64,000 bases of DNA from JADJGC01 sp964617645 (GCA_964617645.1 CAZTYE010000008.1:62001-126000), one strand, 5' to 3'; counted from the first letter of the stretch, positions 1 to 7,992 are shown. Made by a program: numbers and translations. The notes: a model not told the origin generated them from the sequence alone.

Positions 1-2
1 GC

Positions 3-341
3 GCGATCACGCCAGAGCAACGTTCGGCTATCGTTCGCTCGTCGCATTTGGCGGGACGCTATGAGAACATCATCGATCGCGAGTCCGCGTATGAACTTCT
101 CAAATCTCGCGCCGAACGTGCAGCGCAGGCCGACCCAAGGGTCGTCTTTGACGACCGATATTCTTCACCTCCGCGCGGGCGATCCTCGACATCCCAGCCG
201 AAACCGGCTCGCACGCCAAAGCCACCGGAGAGCATGATGGAGTCGCTGGCAAAAAGCACGCTTCGTGCCGCCTCGAGTCAGTTGGGCCGCTCATTGATTC
301 GCGGAGTGCTCGGCTCGCTGTTGGGTGGCCGGCGCCGATAG
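3..341 (+). CDS. HerA-like ATPase (DUF853/YjgR type), C-terminal end only
   Basis: This is the last 112 codons of a gene that begins left of the window. The frame is open from base 3 and includes the DRESAYELLKxRA segment typical of the C-terminal part of DUF853 HerA/FtsK-like helicases. It is followed by a basic, low-complexity linker rich in Pro, Ser and Arg and by the tail motif LIRGVLGSLLGGRRR, which is highly characteristic of this family. The nucleotide-binding domain is not in the window, so catalytic motifs cannot be checked. Family members are predicted ATP-driven DNA translocases of unclear role. The family call is fairly safe; the exact function is not known. Confidence 0.8.
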   Translation, partial: AITPEQRSAIVRSSHLAGRYENIIDRESAYELLKSRAERAAQADPRVVFDDRYSSPPRGRSSTSQPKPARTPKPPESMMESLAKSTLRAASSQLGRSLIRGVLGSLLGGRRR

Positions 342-416
342 TATCAGCCTCCTCGCACTTAACAGCTATCGCGCAATCCGCTTGACATCGGCAGACAGAG
401 AGCAAACATTGCGACC

Positions 417-1394
417 ATGCAGGCCAAACTTCGCGATGCCCAAATCGGTGACGTTCTGCTCGGATTCTATGCGCTCACTCGCTGTGAACTGATTCCCTAC
501 ACGGGCGGTGTCCGCCTGCAAATTGAGTTGTCGGACGCTTCCGGTAAGATGGCGGGAATCCTGTGGAACGAAGAGGCCGAGGCCGCAAATGCCGAGTTGC
601 GTGATGCGGCCGTTGTCAAAGTCAAAGGCATAGTCAGCAGTTATCGCAACGCCGCGCAAATTCAAATCGAGCGCATTCGTCCGGCAAAGCCGGAAGAATT
701 TGATGCATCGGAACTGCTGCCGAGTAGCGTGCATTCGCGCGAGGAGCTCGAAGCCGCAGTAGACGACCTGATTGCTCTCATTGACGATGAAGCGACGCAT
801 CAACTGGTTGTTGAAATCATCTATGACGAGAGTGTGCGCGACCGCTACTTCCAATCGCCTGCCGGCACGCGTTGGCATCATGGATACCTTCGCGGCCTGG
901 CGGAGCACTCGATTTCCATGGCGCGCGCCGCACTGAAACTCGCCGAACACTACTCGCACCTCAATCGTTCACTACTGATCGCCGGAGCCTTGCTCCATGA
1001 TATTGGCAAAATCACCGAACTCCAGATTGGCAGCACCTTTGAATATTCGACTGATGGTCGGCTGTTTGGCCATATGGTAATCGGCTACGAAATGGTGAGC
1101 GGCGCCGCCGTGCGACTGGGCTTGCAGGACGATGTCAACATCAAGAAGCTGCTCCATATGGTCCTATCGCACCAGGGCAAAAAGGAGTATTCGGCGCCCG
1201 TCGAACCGGCGTTCGAAGAAGCTTTCGTGCTTTACTTCGTCGACGAAATCGACTCAAAGCTCAATGCCATCGCCCGCATCCGCAACAAACCCGAACATGC
1301 CGGAAAGAACTTCTCGGACTGGGTGCAACTGCTGGGAACATATCTGTACCTGGAAAACAAGCCTCATCCCGGCGGCGAACCGAACGAATTGTAG
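417..1394 (+). CDS. YhaM-like OB-fold/HD-domain phosphohydrolase (3'-5' exoribonuclease family)
   Basis: The 325-residue product starts with an OB-fold-like beta domain (about residues 8-90) suited to single-stranded nucleic acid. An HD domain follows, with metal-binding residues visible in HHGYLRGLAEHS and LLHDIGKI (His-Asp at 194-195). This architecture and length match YhaM/CBF1, a 3'-5' exoribonuclease of Gram-positive bacteria, and related uncharacterised proteins elsewhere. It lies 75 bp after the HerA-like gene on the same strand and about 80 bp before the sigma factor. Substrate preference (RNA, ssDNA or a nucleotide) cannot be read from the sequence. Confidence 0.8.
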   Translation: MQAKLRDAQIGDVLLGFYALTRCELIPYTGGVRLQIELSDASGKMAGILWNEEAEAANAELRDAAVVKVKGIVSSYRNAAQIQIERIRPAKPEEFDASELLPSSVHSREELEAAVDDLIALIDDEATHQLVVEIIYDESVRDRYFQSPAGTRWHHGYLRGLAEHSISMARAALKLAEHYSHLNRSLLIAGALLHDIGKITELQIGSTFEYSTDGRLFGHMVIGYEMVSGAAVRLGLQDDVNIKKLLHMVLSHQGKKEYSAPVEPAFEEAFVLYFVDEIDSKLNAIARIRNKPEHAGKNFSDWVQLLGTYLYLENKPHPGGEPNEL

Positions 1395-1476
1395 CTGGAA
1401 CGCAATTCGGCACGGGTTGGAACGCCGCCCGCTCCCACCGCCAGTTTTTTGGTCGTTTCTGTGTCCAATCGTCGTT

Positions 1477-2097
1477 ATGTTGAACGCACCGGTGCGCGAC
1501 AACATCTCGAAAGATGAACCCGAACTCATTACGCGGGTGGCAGACGGCGACCGAGCGGCGTTCCGTGTCCTATTCGATCGTCATGCGTCGCAAGTACAGA
1601 CGCTTTGCCGCCGTCTCTTGGGTAACAATGACGACGCCCAGGAAGTCGCTCAGGACGTCTTCGTTTCGTTGTGGCAGAAAGCCGCAACGCTGCGCGGCGA
1701 AAGTCGCCTGTCAACCTGGCTGCACCGAGTAGCTGTCAACAAGGCGATCAACTTCCGCAAGTCGGGAAAGCTGTTTAGTCGCTTCCGGCAAATTCTTTCA
1801 ATCGACACCGAAGAACTCGATCTTGCTGAGCAGCTTCCAGCGCCCGAGAGTTCGCGTCCCGACCGTCAACGTGAAAAACAACGCGCGCGCGTCGACTTGG
1901 CCGAGCTGATGGCGACGTTGCCGGAACGACAACGCGATGTCTATTTATTGCACAAATTGGAGGGCCTTTCCTATCAGGAAGTCTGCCGGGAGCTTGGCTT
2001 GACGCAAGCCGCCGTCGAGTCCCTGATGCATCGTGCCAAGGCGGGGCTACACAAGGCGATGCTTAAAAAAGCTACCGCTTTGCGCAAGAAATCGTAA
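1477..2097 (+). CDS. RNA polymerase ECF-type sigma factor
   Basis: This is a 206-residue sigma-70 family ECF factor. Region 2 (about residues 20-90) contains the core-binding stretch DDAQEVAQDVFVSLWQ and the promoter-melting stretch STWLHRVAVNKAINFRK. Region 4 (about 130-195) has LPERQRDVYLLHKLEGLSYQ and the helix-turn-helix LGLTQAAVESLMHRAK. The frame stays open far upstream into the preceding gene, so the ATG at 1477 was chosen because it gives the usual ECF length; no strong ribosome site precedes it. The next gene encodes a zinc-finger anti-sigma factor, so this factor is probably held inactive at the membrane until an envelope signal arrives. Confidence 0.9.
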   Translation: MLNAPVRDNISKDEPELITRVADGDRAAFRVLFDRHASQVQTLCRRLLGNNDDAQEVAQDVFVSLWQKAATLRGESRLSTWLHRVAVNKAINFRKSGKLFSRFRQILSIDTEELDLAEQLPAPESSRPDRQREKQRARVDLAELMATLPERQRDVYLLHKLEGLSYQEVCRELGLTQAAVESLMHRAKAGLHKAMLKKATALRKKS

Positions 2098-2139
2098 TCG
2101 GAATTTGTCTTATTGGGTGAAGGATGGTGAGTGATGACC

Positions 2140-2592
2140 ATGAACTGCCGCGACATAGAAGCTAATCTGCTGCGCATCGTCGAAGGCGAAGTCACCGTTT
2201 CCGAGCGGAAATCGCTTGATGAGCACTTGAGAGGCTGCGCTGCCTGTCGGGAACTGGTCGCACTTTATGAGTCGGCGATTTCCGCGGCAGCGACCGAAGA
2301 TTCGGAATCGACTGAATCACTGTGGCGTTCCGTGCAATCGCGGCTCAATCAAATCGAGTCGACTCGGCGGCCTTCGGCATGGATACGGCGACCGGTAGTG
2401 ATCACCGTTTTTCAGTCCGCTGCACTCGCCGTCGCCGTTTGGCTGGGTGTGACTTTGGGCAGCACGCCCAACACAACCGTCGCCGATGATGAAGGCAGCG
2501 AACTGGTTGAATACTACGCTACCGGGTTTTTTGGCGCCAGTGTCCAACTTGACGACCTCTATCGGCTGAGTGACGATGGAGGCGGTCAATGA
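2140..2592 (+). CDS. zinc-finger anti-sigma factor, membrane anchored
   Basis: The product has about 150 residues. Its N-terminal cytoplasmic domain carries the ZAS signature H-x3-C-x2-C (HLRGCAAC), and a single hydrophobic segment lies near residues 87-110 (VVITVFQSAALAVAVWLGV). A short C-terminal part would be outside the membrane. In-frame starts also exist at 2131 (GTG) and 2134; ATG 2140 is preferred because it gives the family-typical MNCRDIE start with GGTGA nine bases upstream. It lies 42 bp after the ECF sigma gene, and its stop overlaps the next start (ATGA). The inferred job is to sequester that sigma factor. Confidence 0.85.
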   Translation: MNCRDIEANLLRIVEGEVTVSERKSLDEHLRGCAACRELVALYESAISAAATEDSESTESLWRSVQSRLNQIESTRRPSAWIRRPVVITVFQSAALAVAVWLGVTLGSTPNTTVADDEGSELVEYYATGFFGASVQLDDLYRLSDDGGGQ

Positions 2593-3080
2593 CAATCCGG
2601 ACATTGATCTACTTGGTGATCCTTTTGTTGGTCGTCAATGTCGCTGCTCTGGTGACTATGATCTACAATCGTGTCAACAGCGAAGACCGGCCGCCGCGGT
2701 TCCCGGAGGCGCCTTCGGCCGAGGAAGGTCTTTTGCCTCCAACCGAGCAGGAGGTTCGAGTTATTCGCGATGCGCGGGTACGTTTTGACAGCACGATTGC
2801 GCCGCGACTGGCCGAGATGCGCGAAGTGCGCGAGACAATTTTCGAGGAGTTGCGCGCTGACAATCCCGACACGGCGAAGGTCTTCGCGAAACTAACCGAC
2901 CTCGGTGCGCTGCAAAGCGTCATCCAGAAACAACTAATTCAGCGCTTCCTCGATGATCGCGACGAAATGCGACCTGAGCAACGACGGCGTTTCTTGAAGA
3001 TGATCGAAGAACGTCTGGAAAACCGACCAATGCCGTTTCGCAGCCGTATGCGCGAAGGTTTCGGCCCTAAAGAACGATAA
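2589..3080 (+). CDS. membrane-anchored Spy/CpxP/ZraP-like periplasmic protein
   Basis: The 163-residue protein has an N-terminal hydrophobic anchor (residues 4-26, IRTLIYLVILLLVVNVAALVTM). A charged, all-helical domain follows (about 55-150), containing paired segments such as TEQEVRVIRDARVRF and MRPEQRRRFLKMIEERL. This resembles periplasmic heavy-metal-resistance or chaperone proteins (Metal_resist, CnrR/ZraP, Spy). Its ATG overlaps the stop of the anti-sigma gene by four bases, so the two are translationally coupled. It may act as sensor or periplasmic buffer for the sigma/anti-sigma pair. No Cys or His cluster is obvious, so metal binding is not supported directly. Confidence 0.7.
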   Translation: MTIRTLIYLVILLLVVNVAALVTMIYNRVNSEDRPPRFPEAPSAEEGLLPPTEQEVRVIRDARVRFDSTIAPRLAEMREVRETIFEELRADNPDTAKVFAKLTDLGALQSVIQKQLIQRFLDDRDEMRPEQRRRFLKMIEERLENRPMPFRSRMREGFGPKER

Positions 3081-3103
3081 CAATACCTTGAGAGGAGATG
3101 ATT

Positions 3104-3667
3104 ATGAAAACCGCAAAACTCACAACCTGGCTACTGGCGACGCTGATGCTCTTGGCATTGCCGGTACTTGCTCAGGATGAACCCGACGCGCCGGTTGCAC
3201 CCGGCGATGACGATGACATCGAGATGGTCTGGTTTGGTCGCCACGGCGGCGGTCCGGGCGGACCCGGCGGGGGCATGGCAATGTTCGAAGAACTCAAGCT
3301 CACCAAGGAGCAGCGCAAGAAAATGGATGACATGCGCACGGCGCATCACAAGGATATGATTCCGATACAGGCACAGGTCAAAGTAAAGCGCATCGAACTG
3401 AACGAACTTTTCGAGTCGGACGCTTCCTTAAGCGCAATCAATTCCAAGATCGATGAGATCGCCAGACTTCGTACGGATGTCGCCAAGAAGCAAGCCGCTC
3501 ACCGTATCGCAATGAGAGGATTGCTGACGGCCGAGCAGAAAGAAATCTGGGATTCGCGGCCGCACCTGGGCGCGCCTAAGGCACAGCGGGGCAAGATGAT
3601 GATCGAACGCTTCCGCGAACGGCGCGGCGGTGGCGACGGTCCCGGCTGGCGCGGTCGCGGCTTGTAG
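3104..3667 (+). CDS. Spy/CpxP-family periplasmic protein with LTxxQ motifs
   Basis: The product has about 187 residues with a cleavable signal peptide (MKTAKLTTWLLATLMLLALPVLAQ). An acidic/Gly-Pro-rich linker (GGGPGGPGGG) leads into a helical domain with two LTxxQ-type motifs, LTKEQRKK and LLTAEQKE, the hallmark of the Spy/CpxP fold. The C-terminus is a GRG/RRGG-rich basic tail. ATG 3104 is used rather than 3098 because GAGGAG lies at proper distance from it. It is the last gene of the sigma/anti-sigma/Spy-like operon and is followed by a terminator. It is probably the output of the stress response, a periplasmic chaperone or metal buffer. Confidence 0.8.
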   Translation: MKTAKLTTWLLATLMLLALPVLAQDEPDAPVAPGDDDDIEMVWFGRHGGGPGGPGGGMAMFEELKLTKEQRKKMDDMRTAHHKDMIPIQAQVKVKRIELNELFESDASLSAINSKIDEIARLRTDVAKKQAAHRIAMRGLLTAEQKEIWDSRPHLGAPKAQRGKMMIERFRERRGGGDGPGWRGRGL

Positions 3668-3717
3668 CCCTCCATGTAGACAGCAGTCGCGCATGACTGC
3701 TCTCTTCCTCACTGATA

Positions 3718-3752
3718 ACGGCGCCGGATCGCTTCGGCGCCGTGTTGCTTTC
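3718..3752 (+). terminator. hairpin terminator of the ECF/Spy operon
   Basis: A perfect 9-bp stem (ACGGCGCCG / CGGCGCCGT, 3718-3726 with 3735-3743) has an 8-nt loop and is followed by the T-rich stretch GTTGCTTTC. It lies 50 bp after the last gene of the stress operon and just before the left end of the inserted element. Confidence 0.65.
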
Positions 3753-3765
3753 GAGACGAATCGAA

Positions 3766-3787
3766 AAAAACGGAGAGTGAGGGATTC
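3766..3787. repeat. att-like direct repeat, distal end of the tRNA-Ser element
   Basis: These 22 bases are identical to 7999-8020. They comprise a run of five A residues plus CGGAGAGTGAGGGATTC, which is the discriminator, acceptor and T-arm portion of the tRNA-Ser(UGA) gene read on the plus strand. There is no complete tRNA here, so this is the copy left by site-specific integration. Confidence 0.8.
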
Positions 3788-3913
3788 TCAAAAGGCCGTT
3801 TTTCGCAAGTTGATTGGTTATATCGAATTGCGTCTAACCTGATGATTCTGAGGACATTGGCTCGTTGAAGTACGAGTGAATTGGATGAAGTTCGATGCTG
3901 TTCAATGCACTTC

Positions 3914-3923
3914 GCGGTTAGAA
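3914..3923 (+). repeat. GCGGTTAGAA decamer, possible integrase arm site
   Basis: The decamer GCGGTTAGAA occurs here, at 7907-7916 and at 7983-7992, always in the same orientation and always close to an end of the inserted element. This is the position expected for integrase arm-type sites. Function is inferred from position only. Confidence 0.35.
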
Positions 3924-3926
3924 GGG

Positions 3927-4025
3927 AGTTAGAACAGAGTCCTGGTTCATTGCATGATCGACCAGCGGACGACCGTTGAGGTACTCATACTCGGAGCGCG
4001 AGCCGTCGTTATAAGATTCGTCATT
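3927..4025 (-). pseudogene. RHS-core remnant (third cassette)
   Basis: Read on the minus strand, about 30 codons encode NDESYNDGSRSEYEYLNGRPL followed by VDHAMNQ and a stop. The YLNGRPL core matches the YFNGRPLAK segment in the first RHS cassette at about 7170. It has no start, no DPxG junction and no toxin, and it breaks off just inside the distal att repeat. It is best read as the leftover of a further displaced RHS cassette downstream of the second immunity gene. Confidence 0.6.
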
Positions 4026-4038
4026 TATTGCCCGAATA

Positions 4039-4449
4039 CTAAGACCTGGACTGACCCAAGATTCTCTTCAATAAGCGTCGTATTCTCTTGTTCAAGCTAT
4101 GCTCACTTTCGTACTGCTCGACAACAGCAGCAGCCCAATCGTAGAACTTATCGGGTTCTCCAGCCAGCAACTCACTTGACGGTTCGGCACCACCCCCGAA
4201 TTTATTAGCGAATTGAGCAATGGACTGCATCAGTTCTGACATTGCTGATTCTTCGGACAGCAAGTTGACGACGATTGAATCACTCAACATGCCCAATCCA
4301 ACAGGCCGGCCTGTTGAGTCCCAACAAGTGTATTCCCGAAATTCGACATCGTTTGGCTCGACGTTATAGGCAAGATCATCATGCGAGCCAACCTTTAGCA
4401 GCCACCCTTCTTGTCCTCGCAGGAAAATGGGATAGTCGAAAGTGTTCAC
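4039..4449 (-). CDS. putative immunity protein of RHS cassette 2
   Basis: This 136-residue soluble protein of unknown family begins with GTG at 4449, one base after the stop of the RHS tail gene. The C-terminal third is helical and basic (LNKRIRRLLKRILGQ), and the middle is acidic. No signal peptide or membrane segment is seen. The call rests on position: small genes directly after an RHS C-terminal toxin normally encode the cognate cytoplasmic immunity protein. The reading frame is intact although the adjacent RHS gene is damaged, as expected if immunity is retained longer than the toxin. No specific immunity family was recognised. Confidence 0.55.
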   Translation of the reverse strand: MNTFDYPIFLRGQEGWLLKVGSHDDLAYNVEPNDVEFREYTCWDSTGRPVGLGMLSDSIVVNLLSEESAMSELMQSIAQFANKFGGGAEPSSELLAGEPDKFYDWAAAVVEQYESEHSLNKRIRRLLKRILGQSRS

Positions 4450-4450
4450 G

Positions 4451-5806
4451 CTACCAGCCTTTCTGCCACGGCCTATGCCACTTCATCGGCGGCCGATGAT
4501 AATGAGGCCATTTGCTATATGGATTATCGTACTTTCGGCTTCCGAACGGGTTTAGTCGAAAGATCTGCTTCCCCGCGCTATTTGTGATGACAATTTCTCC
4601 GCCCTTCCAAGTGACACTTGGTCCAAGTTTTGAGATACCCGTCCACTGGGCTAATTGTGCGAGAGACAAGAGGCTGGCCGTCTCCATCCACGTCTCAGGC
4701 ATCCACAATTCCGCTACGACCCCACCGACTTTGTAGAGCGGATTCCCAGTTTCATTGTACTTGCAGGCATAATAATCCACCGCCTCTTCCCCGAAGCCAG
4801 TACCGAAGTAGTGCCCTGCCTCAAGCAGATCCCACCAGTTGCGATCACCTGGCTCTGCTGGTTCGCCGATCTCCCAGGTGCTGGTGTGTGACTCCAAGCC
4901 GACAACATTGTACGGGTTAGGCGCAACATCGCCGGGCTGCACTTCTCCATAGCGAGGATCGTAGTCGAGTCCGGCAGGATCGACCCAGCGAAGCGGATTT
5001 CCTCCAACGTAAGCGAAGACATTCACTCCCCCATTCAACCCAATCGGATCAGCTTGATAATATCTCCCCAGTTCCGACCTTTAATAGCGGTGCCAGTTGT
5101 AATTCAACTCCGTCGTGCGGTCGAAATACTGACAGGGGAAACGATGATTGTTGAGCACACTGGCCAATTCATCATAAACCTCGCCGAAGGGATAATAGTC
5201 GGCACTCCAGACCACGGTCTGTGTTTCACTGGTCAGAAACCACGGCGTACCGAGATAGTCGTTGTGGAAATAGTAGATGTCCACCGAATCGGGTGGTGGA
5301 TCCTCGCTGTCCGTTCCGGCGCCACCATCGAAGCTGTCCTCACCGCCACCACCCGGACCACCGACCGCCGGAAGCGGTTTCGAGAACATGGCCAGTAAAT
5401 TGCCGTTCAGGTAGACATAATCAAACCACCAATTCTGATGCCGCTCCGAGAGCAGTTGTCCCAAGGGGCTGTAAAAGTACTTCGTCACAGCGGAGATATA
5501 GGTCTTGGTTGCCCGTCGATGATAGCCGTCGTAACCGAAGCTCGTCGTGCCAACACTGATGACAGCGCTCAGATAGCTGGCATCGTCGTACTGGTACAGC
5601 GTCGAATCGCTGCCTGATTTCTCCTTGATGACGTGGCCCAGGTGTCATAAGTGAACTCAACATTTTCGGTTCCGGTCAGACTCACCAACTTATTGTCCGC
5701 ATAATTATAGATAGTCGTATCGGCGGTGGACTCGGTGAACACTCTGGCGATGCGATTGCCGTTGAGAGCATACTCGTAAACCTGTGCCGAATCCGGGAAA
5801 TCGCTA
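4451..5806 (-). pseudogene. RHS-core/C-terminal toxin gene, cassette 2, with frameshift and internal stop
   Basis: On the minus strand the sequence encodes RHS repeats (YEYALNGNRIAR, YNYADNKLVSL, STLYQYDDASYL, FGYDGY) and the conserved end of the core (YYPFGEVYDELAS, YNWHRY, RYYQADPIGLNGG, VDPAGLDY), then a variable tail of about 170 residues. Two lesions are visible. One base is missing in a GGC-CAC context near 5637, which breaks the frame. A TAA at 5081-5083 replaces the second Tyr codon of YNWHRYY. There is no N-terminal part: the homology starts right at the stop of the preceding immunity gene. The tail ends with HYHRPPMKWHRPWQ, a His-rich ending seen in other RHS C-termini; activity is unknown. 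An open frame from 5038 could still express the tail alone. Confidence 0.7.
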
Positions 5807-6268
5807 CCTCCTCTTAAATCGGTACGGCTCCGACGGCAAGTCCTTTGTGTCTATCAAAAACGAATCGACGGCTTGTACCCAAGTATCCTGAATTGTTCGA
5901 TACCTCTTGGCCAGGATGACAAACTGTATACTATCGCCTCCCAGTGCGCGAACGCTAACGCTATCGCCCACATCTGCGATAGCCAAGTCACGTCTTGAAT
6001 TGAAAATCCATTTTCGACTCGATACAGTTATCTTCAAGAAGCCGTCAGCCGTCGCAAAGCGACCTTGTGATCTCTCGGCCTCAAAGTGAAGATCTCCGAA
6101 GTCGTTGCTCCAGACGACACGATCAGACTTGTCAGCCCAAGGTGGAAAAAAAGCAATCCAGAAAAAAAGGAAAGCGAACAATCCAATGAGTACGATGGCG
6201 ACAGATACACTCAAAAAGGACCACTTCAGGCACGCCTTGAGCAAATTTGACTGACTGGTTGTTCTCAT
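5804..6268 (-). CDS. putative immunity protein of RHS cassette 1, single transmembrane segment
   Basis: The 154-residue product is assigned from the ATG at 6268, which overlaps the RHS stop codon (ATGA); an upstream in-frame ATG at 6295 lies inside the RHS gene. A strong hydrophobic segment (about residues 17-40, FLSVSVAIVLIGLFAFLFFW) anchors a C-terminal domain rich in beta strands, presumably outside the cytoplasm. No family was recognised. Tight coupling to the toxin tail gene suggests it is the cognate immunity factor. A membrane-anchored immunity protein would fit a toxin that acts at the membrane or in the periplasm, but this is inference. Confidence 0.55.
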   Translation of the reverse strand: MRTTSQSNLLKACLKWSFLSVSVAIVLIGLFAFLFFWIAFFPPWADKSDRVVWSNDFGDLHFEAERSQGRFATADGFLKITVSSRKWIFNSRRDLAIADVGDSVSVRALGGDSIQFVILAKRYRTIQDTWVQAVDSFLIDTKDLPSEPYRFKRR

Positions 6269-7335
6269 CGTGGTAGTTTCCCCGTAAAAAGCCATGCTTG
6301 AAACTGAGACCGACCGAGTTTGACAAAGTGAGCTCCTCGAGGGTCGTCGAAAAAGTCCTTGAAATACTCGGCATGAAACTCCCCCTTATCCAGATCGGAG
6401 AACAACTGGACGATTCCGCCCCCGAGTTGCATAACCCAGAATCGATAGGGAGTCTTTGCGGTGTACACTCCAAAAAGTAGATTTCCTAAATCCTGTGAAA
6501 GATAGATGCTCCCGTCGACAGACACGTATTCATCAGGAGTGAACGGTTGGCTGTTCTTGAGATCACATTCTCCTCCTGTCTTCCATTCGCCGTAAATGTC
6601 CCACGGCCAGAAGCCAATGTCTTTTGACAAGACCTCCCTTCCAAACTCCTCGTAATCTACCGTCCTGTTTGGTATGAATCTTGTTTGATCCGGTCCGATC
6701 TCATTTCCAAGAACGTCATGGAGTCGGGACCCAGCATTCGGACCCACTCCGCCAATGAAGGGCTCCTGACTTTCGAACCAAAGCAGGTTCCCTTCCGGAT
6801 CGCGAAAATAGTCAAGGCAAGATGGGTCATTGTATCTGGTAGGATTTGAAGCCGAGTAAGAATAGAGATTGGTCCCCCCGTTTAGACCAATCGGGTCCGC
6901 CTGATAATACCGCCCTTCATTCGGACTGTAGTACCGGTGCCAGTTGTACGACAAGTCGCTTTCATCATCCTCCCACTGGCCAGGGAAGCTTAGGAAGTTT
7001 GTAGCCGACACCTGTTCATCGTAGATTTCACCGAATGGATACCACTTAGCGCTCCAGCGAATCTGTTTTGCGTTGTCCACCAACGCTACTGGCGTGCCTA
7101 GGTGGTCGTTCACAAAATACAGCACGCTATCGATGCTGCCACTCGTCAATTTCGCCAGCGGACGACCGTTGAAGTAGATCAGGTCTCCTTTCCAGACGCC
7201 ATTGAGATCATACTCGCTCAGGACGAACCCGTTACCGCCCGGAGTTTGGAGATGTCTGCTGCGCGCAATCGCACCGCGGTAATCGCGGAGTCCTTGGGAG
7301 CAGGTATCGGCGGCGGAGTCTGGCGGTTCTGCCAC
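6265..7335 (-). CDS. 5'-truncated RHS core with C-terminal toxin-like domain, cassette 1
   Basis: From about residue 35 the 356-residue frame carries the C-terminal end of an RHS core: LIYFNGRPLAKL, FVNDHLGTPVALV, WYPFGEIYDEQ, YNWHRYYSPNEGRYYQADPIG and YNDPS in place of the usual DPxG. A unique tail of about 190 residues follows. The tail contains WKTGGECDLKN and DLGNLLFGVY, which resemble the W..K and GNF.YG pattern of polymorphic toxin type 44 (Ntox44); this match is tentative. The long RHS barrel, secretion signals and N-terminus are missing, and the first residues have no RHS similarity. It may be unexpressed, or serve as a donor cassette for recombination. Confidence 0.6.
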   Translation of the reverse strand: MAEPPDSAADTCSQGLRDYRGAIARSRHLQTPGGNGFVLSEYDLNGVWKGDLIYFNGRPLAKLTSGSIDSVLYFVNDHLGTPVALVDNAKQIRWSAKWYPFGEIYDEQVSATNFLSFPGQWEDDESDLSYNWHRYYSPNEGRYYQADPIGLNGGTNLYSYSASNPTRYNDPSCLDYFRDPEGNLLWFESQEPFIGGVGPNAGSRLHDVLGNEIGPDQTRFIPNRTVDYEEFGREVLSKDIGFWPWDIYGEWKTGGECDLKNSQPFTPDEYVSVDGSIYLSQDLGNLLFGVYTAKTPYRFWVMQLGGGIVQLFSDLDKGEFHAEYFKDFFDDPRGAHFVKLGRSQFQAWLFTGKLPR

Positions 7336-7469
7336 GACTTGAGGGCTGACTTCAGCTCGGGGGTCGACACCGCTCGCTTGGGGTATTTGACCGAAAACGT
7401 CTTGGGTTTTCCGAGAGACTTGAGCAACTCGGCTCGGTTCAGGAGTCTGAGGGCAATCGGTTTTGGCAT
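7218..7469 (-). CDS. small basic protein at the integrase/RHS junction, doubtful
   Basis: This 83-residue basic frame has a good ribosome site (AGGAG six bases before the ATG at 7469). It starts inside the last codons of the truncated integrase and ends inside the RHS frame. It has no recognised domain; the N-terminal half contains a Lys/Pro-rich segment (SLGKPKTFSVKYPKRA). It spans what looks like a deletion junction between integrase and RHS gene, so it may simply be a chance frame or a remnant of a third gene. Confidence 0.25.
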   Translation of the reverse strand: MPKPIALRLLNRAELLKSLGKPKTFSVKYPKRAVSTPELKSALKSWQNRQTPPPIPAPKDSAITAVRLRAADISKLRAVTGSS

Positions 7470-7888
7470 GTTCTGTCTCCTACTTCAGTTCTAAGCTTGA
7501 GTTCGAGCGACTTGAGTCTCTTATTCTGGTATGACTCAATAACCTCAGGCGAGACCTGGCGGAGAAATCTTACTCTAGAATGAAACATCTCAAGAAAGAC
7601 CAAGAAAGTGTTCAGCACAACCTTGTATCGTTTGACAGTGTTTCGAGAAGCGGTCAATTTAACTCGATCAATGAATTCCTGGAAGAACTCATCAATACGC
7701 CTTTCAGGAGTGCCAACGGCGAACTTGGCAATCCTGTCGCTCGCAGACATGGCCTCGACAGATTTCCTTAGAAGCCTCGCAGCCTGAAGCGTTCCTGCCT
7801 TCAGCCATTTCTTCAGTCCACCCGAACTGACGACAACGTAGTAGACCGTTTGTCCTGACCTGGTTTTCTTTGAATGAATGCTCGCCAT
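7439..7888 (-). pseudogene. tyrosine recombinase (integrase), N-terminal fragment
   Basis: The 149-residue frame starts with an arm-binding-like beta domain (SKKTRSGQTVYYVVV...LKKWLKAGT) and continues into the core-binding SAM-like helical domain (DEFFQEFIDRVKLTASRNTVKRYKVVL and SPEVIESYQNKRL). The catalytic domain with the R-H-x-x-R and Tyr residues, another 180 or more residues, is absent. The gene lies 115 bp from the 3' end of tRNA-Ser, the normal place for the integrase of a tRNA-targeted island. It is therefore read as the disabled integrase of the element. Confidence 0.7.
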
Positions 7889-7906
7889 AAGAATTCCAGT
7901 TAGATT

Positions 7907-7916
7907 GCGGTTAGAA
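7907..7916 (+). repeat. GCGGTTAGAA decamer, possible integrase arm site
   Basis: This is the second of three same-direction copies (3914, 7907, 7983). It lies between the integrase start and the tRNA, where integrase arm or excisionase sites would be expected. Confidence 0.35.
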
Positions 7917-7982
7917 ATCTAACTTAACGGAGAATGTTTTGTCAATCACATCCTGTAAAATTGCGGGTCAAATGATGATTTT

Positions 7983-7992
7983 GCGGTTAGAA
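7983..7992 (+). repeat. GCGGTTAGAA decamer, possible integrase arm site
   Basis: This is the third copy of the decamer, seven bases inside the att-like repeat at 7999-8020. The distance between the last two copies is 76 bp. Confidence 0.35.
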
